A stretch of DNA of 35,674 nucleotides from an uncultured Clostridia bacterium. GTDB lineage: Bacteria > Bacillota > Clostridia > UBA1381. Location of the stretch: assembly GCA_947628155.1 (NCBI GenBank), contig CANQYQ010000008.1:1-35674 (forward strand), given 5' to 3'. The translations under genes were made by a program, and so were the position numbers. Positions 29,690 to 35,674 of this stretch are shown here, in pieces. The notes beneath the pieces were generated by a model. That model worked only from the letters and a program-made list of their open reading frames with translations, searched no databases and was not told where the DNA came from. Position 1 is the stretch's first letter. Every line of letters begins with the position of its first letter.

Positions 29690-30643
29690 ATGGAATTTAA
29701 GAAAAATATCGAGAATCACATAGACGCGCTGTTGGAGAGCCAGAGGAAAAACCGGTTTTCGGAGCGAAAAATACGTACGCGCATGCCGGATAAAGAGGCG
29801 GTTATAGATATAATAAACGACCTTAGGGCGCTGTTGTTTCCGGAGCATTTTGACGCGCGTAAAATTGACGATTTAAGCGTCAGATATGTCACGGGGGATT
29901 TGATGCTTACGATCAACAGAAAGCTGAAAAAACAGATAAAGCTTGCGTATCTTTACGAGAGCAGCATAAATGATACGGATAAGGACTACGGCGAAATGTA
30001 CGATGAGGCGGACGAGAGAGCAAACGCCGTATGCGATGTGTTTTTCGAGCGGCTGCCGGAGATTTACGAGCTTTTGACAACCGACATACAGGCCGCGTAT
30101 GACGGCGACCCGGCTGCGGAGAGCAAGGACATAATCGTATTTTCGTATCCGTGTATGCTTGCGATAACGGTACACCGCGTCGCGCATGTATTTTACGAGC
30201 TTAACGTGCCTCTTTTGCCGCGCATAATGTCCGAATACGCGCACAGCGAAACGGGGATAGACATAAATCCGGGTGCGAAGATAGGCAAATATTTCTTTAT
30301 CGACCACGGTACGGGCGTGGTGATCGGAGAAACGACGATAATCGGTGAACGTGTAAAGATTTACCAGGGTGTTACATTGGGCGCGCTTTCTACGCGCGAC
30401 GGGCAGAAGCTGCGGCATGTAAAGCGTCATCCGACTATCGAAAACAATGTAACAATATATTCGGGATCGTCGGTTCTGGGCGGCGAAACGGTGATCGGCG
30501 AAAATGCCGTTATAGGCTCGAACGCGTTTATAACGTCGTCTGTGCCGAAAAATACGCGCGTATCGATAAAAAATCCCGAGCTTAAATTCAGGGACGCGGG
30601 TGAAGACGCAGGGTTTTCACAGAAGCTGACCGACGTGATTTGA
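29690..30643 (+). CDS. Serine O-acetyltransferase (EpsC/CysE-like, extended N-terminus)
   Basis: [58 protein letters not shown] left-handed beta-helix hexapeptides. Confidence 0.88.
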   Translation: MEFKKNIENHIDALLESQRKNRFSERKIRTRMPDKEAVIDIINDLRALLFPEHFDARKIDDLSVRYVTGDLMLTINRKLKKQIKLAYLYESSINDTDKDYGEMYDEADERANAVCDVFFERLPEIYELLTTDIQAAYDGDPAAESKDIIVFSYPCMLAITVHRVAHVFYELNVPLLPRIMSEYAHSETGIDINPGAKIGKYFFIDHGTGVVIGETTIIGERVKIYQGVTLGALSTRDGQKLRHVKRHPTIENNVTIYSGSSVLGGETVIGENAVIGSNAFITSSVPKNTRVSIKNPELKFRDAGEDAGFSQKLTDVI

Positions 30644-30678
30644 TAAAATCAGGATAAAGTTTTACGGTGGTGATCATT

Positions 30679-32433
30679 ATGGAAAACAAACAACCGATGA
30701 AGTTAGGGTATCTTATAAAACGATTTTTGCCGTATTATAAGCCTTATATGGGTGTAATGGCGGCGGATCTATTCTGCGCGTCAATGACGACGGCGTGCGC
30801 GCTGATATTTCCCATGCTGATACGTTATATTACAAATACGGCGATAAATGATCTTTCAGCGCTGACATTTGGAATAATAGCAAAAATCGCTTTGTTTTAT
30901 ATATTCCTCAGGATTATTGACGCGGCGGCGAATTTCTATACTAGCAACCAGGGGCATGTGATGGGCGCGAATATGGAGACGGATATGCGCCGCGATTTGT
31001 TCGAGCATCTTGAAAAGCTGTCGCATTCGTATTATTCCAATCACAAGGTCGGTCAGCTTATGGCGCGTATGACGGGCGATTTAAACGACATATCGGAGTT
31101 CGCGCATCATTGCCCGGAGGAATTTTTTATATGCGGATTGAAGCTGATAGTATCATTCGTGGTTTTATCGACGATAAGCATCCCGCTTACGCTTATAGTT
31201 TTCGCGGTTATGCCGTTTGTGGTGGTGTTTGTAAAATTTTTCAACGTACGTATGCGGCGCGCGTTCAAGGAACAGCGCAAGCAGGTAGGCGAGGTAAACG
31301 CGCAGGTCGAGGATTCTCTTCTGGGTATACGCGTCGTAAAATCGTTCTGCGGCGAGGATGCGGAGGCGGAAAAATTCCGCGAGGGAAACGAACGGTTTTT
31401 CAGGAGTAAAAAGAACAGTTTTTTCTATATGGGCGGCTTCTCTACCGCGACGCGCGTATTTGAAGGCGTTATGGAGCTTACGGTCGTTGTGGCGGGCGCG
31501 GTTTTCATGATCAACGGTAAAATCCTGCCCGGCGATTTCACCGCGTATTTGCTGTACATAAGCACGCTTATAACGTCCGCGCGCACGATTATTCAGTTTA
31601 CCGAGCAGTTCCAGCGAGGCATGACGGGGATCGAGCGTTTTTTGGAGACCATGGACACGGAACCGGAAATTACGGAAAAGGCCGGCGCGGGCGAGCTTAA
31701 AAACGTAAAGGGCGACATTACCTTTGATGATGTGTCGTTCCATTACGAGGACGGCGACGACTGCGTTTTGGAGCATATAAATCTGCATATCGACGCGGGT
31801 AAAAGCGTCGCGCTTGTCGGCCCTTCGGGCGGTGGAAAGACGACGATGTGCAATCTTATACCGCGGTTTTACGACGTTACCGGCGGTTCGCTCAAAATCG
31901 ACGGCACGGATGTAAGGGAGGTAACGCTTCATTCGCTCAGGAGCGCGATAGGCGTGGTGCAGCAGGATGTATACCTGTTTTCGGGAACTGTCTTGGAGAA
32001 TATTTTATACGGCGACCCGAAGGCGTCGCGCGCCGAGGTAGAGCTTGCGGCGAAACGCGCGGGCGCGGACGAGTTTATACGCACTCTGCCCGACGGCTAC
32101 GATACATATGTGGGTGAGCGAGGCGTGAAATTATCCGGCGGACAGAAGCAGCGGATTTCAATCGCGCGAGTGTTTTTGAAAAACCCGCCGATACTGGTGC
32201 TTGACGAGGCGACAAGCGCACTGGACAATGAAAGCGAAAGGCTTGTTCAGGAATCGCTGGAGGAGCTGGCAAAGGGCAGAACGGTATTCACGATCGCCCA
32301 TAGATTGACTACGATTCGCAATGCCGACGTTATACTTGTGTTAACAAACGACGGTATAGCGGAAAGCGGTACGCACGAGACGCTTATAAATTCGGGCGGC
32401 ATTTATGCCGATATGTATAAGCTTTACAGCTGA
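30679..32433 (+). CDS. ABC transporter, fused permease and ATP-binding protein (exporter type)
   Basis: GPSGGGKTTMCNLIPRFYD Walker A, LSGGQKQRISIARVF signature, ILVLDEATSALD Walker B; six TM N-terminal region. Confidence 0.92.
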   Translation: MENKQPMKLGYLIKRFLPYYKPYMGVMAADLFCASMTTACALIFPMLIRYITNTAINDLSALTFGIIAKIALFYIFLRIIDAAANFYTSNQGHVMGANMETDMRRDLFEHLEKLSHSYYSNHKVGQLMARMTGDLNDISEFAHHCPEEFFICGLKLIVSFVVLSTISIPLTLIVFAVMPFVVVFVKFFNVRMRRAFKEQRKQVGEVNAQVEDSLLGIRVVKSFCGEDAEAEKFREGNERFFRSKKNSFFYMGGFSTATRVFEGVMELTVVVAGAVFMINGKILPGDFTAYLLYISTLITSARTIIQFTEQFQRGMTGIERFLETMDTEPEITEKAGAGELKNVKGDITFDDVSFHYEDGDDCVLEHINLHIDAGKSVALVGPSGGGKTTMCNLIPRFYDVTGGSLKIDGTDVREVTLHSLRSAIGVVQQDVYLFSGTVLENILYGDPKASRAEVELAAKRAGADEFIRTLPDGYDTYVGERGVKLSGGQKQRISIARVFLKNPPILVLDEATSALDNESERLVQESLEELAKGRTVFTIAHRLTTIRNADVILVLTNDGIAESGTHETLINSGGIYADMYKLYS

Positions 32434-32457
32434 TTTGCGCAAATTTAAAAATAGGTG

Positions 32458-32486
32458 TTGTAATTTATTCCCGAATTTGGTATAAT
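32458..32486 (+). promoter_or_regulatory. Sigma-A-type promoter of pyrH
   Basis: TTGTAA, 17 nt, TATAAT. Confidence 0.65.
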
Positions 32487-32528
32487 CTAAAGGAAAGCTG
32501 AACAAACGACGTTTATGGAGGATAACAT

Positions 32529-33236
32529 ATGAAGGCAAAATACAGGAGAGTACTGCTTAAAATAAGCGGAGAGGCGCTTGCGGGACCAAACGGCTTCGGA
32601 CTTGACGAGGGCACGATAGAAAAAATCTGCGAGAACATCAAGAAGGTAGTCGAGATGGAGGTTCAGGTCGCGGTTGTTGTGGGCGGCGGAAACATCTGGC
32701 GCGGCAGAAGCGGCGGAACGATGGACAGAACACGCGCCGACCATATGGGAATGCTTGCTACGGCGATCAACGCGCTTGGTCTTGGCGCGCAGCTTGACGG
32801 CTGCGGCGTAAAAAACCGCGTTCAGACGGCAATTGAAATGAAAACTATCGCGGAGCCGTATATAAGAGGACGCGCGGTGAGACATCTGCAAAAGGGAAGG
32901 GTCGTAATATTCGGCTGCGGTACGGGAAATCCGTTTATGTCAACAGATACGGCCGCGGCGTTAAGAGCGGTCGAGATCAATGCGGACGTTATACTGTTAG
33001 CGAAAAAGGTTGACGCGGTATATGACAGCGACCCGAATGTTAATCCGGACGCGAGGAAGTATGATGAGCTGACATTTACGGAGGTGCTCGCGAAGCATCT
33101 CGCGGTTATGGATTCCACGGCGGCGTCGCTGTGTGAGGACAACCATATGCCGATACACGTATTCGGGCTCGATGACCCGGAAAATATCGTAAGAGCCGTA
33201 ACGGGCGAAAAAATAGGAACATTGGTGCATAATTGA
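32529..33236 (+). CDS. pyrH: UMP kinase
   Basis: [41 protein letters not shown]. Confidence 0.95.
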   Translation: MKAKYRRVLLKISGEALAGPNGFGLDEGTIEKICENIKKVVEMEVQVAVVVGGGNIWRGRSGGTMDRTRADHMGMLATAINALGLGAQLDGCGVKNRVQTAIEMKTIAEPYIRGRAVRHLQKGRVVIFGCGTGNPFMSTDTAAALRAVEINADVILLAKKVDAVYDSDPNVNPDARKYDELTFTEVLAKHLAVMDSTAASLCEDNHMPIHVFGLDDPENIVRAVTGEKIGTLVHN

Positions 33237-33326
33237 GGCAGTACCGCGCGGGGGTCGGACATGAAAACGGTTATGGCCGCGCGCGGTAGGGCAGTGAATT
33301 AAATAAGAAAACGGAGGAGTAAAAAA

Positions 33327-33878
33327 ATGGCAAAATATCCTGAGGTAGAAAACAAGATGTCAAAGAGGGTTGACGCGTACGCGGGCGAGTTGAAGACGAT
33401 ACGCGCCGGACGCGCTTCGGCGGCTGTGCTTGACAAGGTGGCGATCGATTATTACGGTGTGCCCACGCCGGTGCAGCAGGTGGGGCAGATCTCGTCGCCC
33501 GAACCGAGAATGCTTGTGATCCAGCCGTATGATCCGTCGATTTTGTCGGCGATCGAAAAGGCTATAGCGGCGTCGGATCTGGGCATTTCACCGCAGAATG
33601 ACGGCAAGGTGATAAGGTTATCATTCCCGCCGCTCACCGAGGAAAGACGTAAGGAGCTTGTAAAGACGGTGAAAAAGTACACGGAGGAAGCGAAGGTGCA
33701 GATAAGAAATATCCGCCGCGATTTCCTCGATGACTTGAAGAAACAGAAGAAAAACGGCGAGGTGACTGAGGACGATATAAAGGGTATGGAGAAGGATATC
33801 CAGAAGCTTACGGATAAGTATGTATCGGAGATCGACGGTATATCGTCCGCAAAGGAGAAAGAAATAACGGAAGTATGA
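33327..33878 (+). CDS. frr: Ribosome recycling factor
   Basis: [39 protein letters not shown]. Confidence 0.95.
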   Translation: MAKYPEVENKMSKRVDAYAGELKTIRAGRASAAVLDKVAIDYYGVPTPVQQVGQISSPEPRMLVIQPYDPSILSAIEKAIAASDLGISPQNDGKVIRLSFPPLTEERRKELVKTVKKYTEEAKVQIRNIRRDFLDDLKKQKKNGEVTEDDIKGMEKDIQKLTDKYVSEIDGISSAKEKEITEV

Positions 33879-33906
33879 TAAATGACTGCCATATTTGGCT
33901 TTGATT

Positions 33907-34364
33907 TAAATTTATGTTTATGCGTGTAAATAGCCTTCCCCTTGAGGGGAAGGGGGACCGCGCAGCGGTGGATGAGGTGTTTAACAAACCATATTGGGTT
34001 ACAGAACACGGGCGGCCGATAGCCGCCCCTACGAAGGCCCCCTTGTCAAAGGAGGCTAACGCTCGCCGTATGCGATTTTCGCTCACGGGAACGCTCTGCT
34101 TGCGCCCCTTGTTAAAGGGGAGAGGGCCAACGAAGTTGGCGAGGGGATTCCGCAATTACAATAAATCGCTGCAATATGCGGTTTTCTGTGAAAATGAATC
34201 CCTCCGTCATTTGCTCCCGACGGTCGCAAATGCCACCTCCCTTTGACAAGGGAGGCTAACACCCGCCGTATACCATATTGGGTTACGGAACACAGGCGGC
34301 CGATGGCCGCCCCTACGGTGTTCGTGTTTCCCATACGCAACCGCGCGATAAACATAAATTTATC
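33907..34364 (+). repeat. Interspersed repeat element copy C with inverted termini
   Basis: taaatttatgttta (33907-33920) and taaacataaattta (34349-34362) are perfect inverted repeats; internal similarity to copies A and B. Confidence 0.85.
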
Positions 34365-34408
34365 ATGTAAGACCGTTTTGCGGCGGTCTGTTTTTTAAGG
34401 GGAAAATA

Positions 34409-35161
34409 ATGATTTTTAGGAAAAAGGAAAATGAGCGGGACGAAATTGATTTCGAACGGCTGCCGCGGCATATAGGCATTATCATGGACGGGAACGGCCG
34501 ATGGGCGAAGCGGCGCGGACTGCCGCGAAGCGCGGGTCACAAGGCGGGTTCGGAAACGGTCAAAAAGATAATCCGCGAGGCGGCGCGGCTGGGCGTTAAA
34601 TACGTCACTGTGTACGCGTTCTCGACGGAAAACTGGAAGCGCTCCGAACAGGAGGTTTCAACGCTGATGAATCTGCTTTTGAATTACCTTCGCGATGCGG
34701 AAAAGATCATGCAGGGCGATAATATTCGGCTTCGTATGATTGGTATAAAAGAAGAATTATCACCGGAAATTCAGGCGGAGATCGACCGCGTGACAAGGCT
34801 TACGGAAAATAACGACGGCCTGCAATGGAATATCGCGATAAATTACGGCGGGCGCGAGGAAATCACACGCGCGGCGAGGGAAATCGCAAAAAGGGCAAAG
34901 GCGGGAGAGATTGACATAAATGATATTGATGAGAATACGGTTTCGGATAATCTCTACACAGCCGGACAGCCGGACGTGGATCTGCTGATTCGCACGAGCG
35001 GCGAGCAGCGGCTGTCGAATTTCATGCTATGGCAGGTGAGCTACGCCGAGTTCTGGTACACGGACAAGCATTGGCCCGATTTTACCGAGGCGGACCTGCG
35101 GCAGGCGATTATTGATTTTCAGCACAGAGGACGACGGTTCGGAGGTGTTACGAATGCTTAA
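34409..35161 (+). CDS. uppS: Isoprenyl (undecaprenyl) diphosphate synthase
   Basis: PRHIGIIMDGNGRWAKRRGLPRSAGHKAG, VTVYAFSTENWKR, DLLIRTSGEQRLSNFMLWQ. Confidence 0.95.
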   Translation: MIFRKKENERDEIDFERLPRHIGIIMDGNGRWAKRRGLPRSAGHKAGSETVKKIIREAARLGVKYVTVYAFSTENWKRSEQEVSTLMNLLLNYLRDAEKIMQGDNIRLRMIGIKEELSPEIQAEIDRVTRLTENNDGLQWNIAINYGGREEITRAAREIAKRAKAGEIDINDIDENTVSDNLYTAGQPDVDLLIRTSGEQRLSNFMLWQVSYAEFWYTDKHWPDFTEADLRQAIIDFQHRGRRFGGVTNA

Positions 35162-35674
35162 AAGAATTATTACCGCGGCGGTCGCGCTGGTCGTGTTTAT
35201 TGTGGTGCTGCTATTGCCGCCGGTTGTGTTTACCGCCGCGCTCGCGGCTGTGATTTTTATGATGCTCTATGAGTGCTACAGCGCGACAAAGGCGGATACG
35301 GCTATGAAAATTGTCGGGTTTATCTCGGCCGCGCTGATAATGGGCGCGGCGGGGCTTATCAAGGTGTATCCGGCGTTGATTACCATGATATGCGTTCTTG
35401 CGGCTATTGCCCTGAGTATACTGATGTATATGGCGCTCGTCGTTGCGGAGCACGGCAAGCGGGATTACAGGGACGTATTGTCAAGCGGATTTCTGACGTT
35501 TTACATTGTGCTTGCGATGAGCTGCATATGGGTCATGCGCGAAAAATACGCAACACCGCTTATGCTTATGATTTTTGTATGCGCTTGGTCGTGCGACACG
35601 TTCGCGTATTTCACAGGCAGGTTTTTGGGCAGACATAAGCTTATACCTCACGTAAGTCCGAAAAAAACGGTAGA
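35154..35674 (+). CDS. cdsA: Phosphatidate cytidylyltransferase, 3' truncated by window end
   Basis: ATG at 35154 overlaps the uppS stop; hydrophobic; CDTFAYFTGRFLGRHKLIPHVSPKKTV motif; open to the end so absent from the ORF track. Confidence 0.9.
   Translation, partial: MLKRIITAAVALVVFIVVLLLPPVVFTAALAAVIFMMLYECYSATKADTAMKIVGFISAALIMGAAGLIKVYPALITMICVLAAIALSILMYMALVVAEHGKRDYRDVLSSGFLTFYIVLAMSCIWVMREKYATPLMLMIFVCAWSCDTFAYFTGRFLGRHKLIPHVSPKKTV

Noticed and set aside
31165-31932. 255-aa minus-strand ORF
   Set aside because: Antisense to the ABC transporter gene; same Arg-rich shadow-ORF composition.
33242-33288. 9-bp inverted repeat taccgcgcg/cgcgcggta between pyrH and frr
   Set aside because: Long loop and no T-tract; could be chance in a GC-rich spacer, so not called as a regulatory element.
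33914-34246. 110-aa ORF inside repeat copy C, containing PYWVTEHGRPIAAPT
   Set aside because: The same peptide appears in other repeat copies (e.g. IPYWVTEHRRPMAAPT in ORF 29054-29383) because the DNA is repeated. The copies diverge in modules and lack RBS, so it is probably a spurious repeat-derived protein.

Overview
Window from a spore-forming Clostridia-type Firmicute chromosome (sleB-ypeB present; many sigma-A-like promoters with 17-nt spacers). Mostly housekeeping and metabolic genes: M20 amidohydrolase; bioY with a near-consensus BirA operator; an HD-domain dGTPase-like gene; a five-gene biotin-dependent Na+-pump operon (mmdA, oadG-like, BCCP, oadB, and an oadA/pycB-like gene without a biotinyl domain); a secreted copper-amine-oxidase-N-like repeat protein followed by a decayed SPASM-domain remnant; rluB-like pseudouridine synthase; D-Ala-D-Ala carboxypeptidase; leuC-leuD-leuB; ypeB/sleB; a GH2 beta-glucuronidase-like gene; a DUF262/DUF1524 (GmrSD-like) gene interrupted by one in-frame TAG; ridA; CpXC protein; methionine gamma-lyase-family gene; rimM-trmD; serine acetyltransferase; ABC exporter; pyrH-frr-uppS-cdsA (cdsA runs off the end). 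The main non-coding structure is a ~0.4-0.46 kb repeat with inverted termini: two full copies in opposite orientation and one copy cut by the window start. There are also two promoter-hairpin-terminator units with no convincing ORF that could be small RNAs. I see no CRISPR array, rRNA, tRNA or clear transposase. No complete, plainly novel system is evident; the best leads are the hybrid carboxyltransferase/Na+-pump operon, the repeat family, the orphan structured RNA units and the amber-interrupted defence-like gene. All identifications are from reading translations and motifs; no searches were run.
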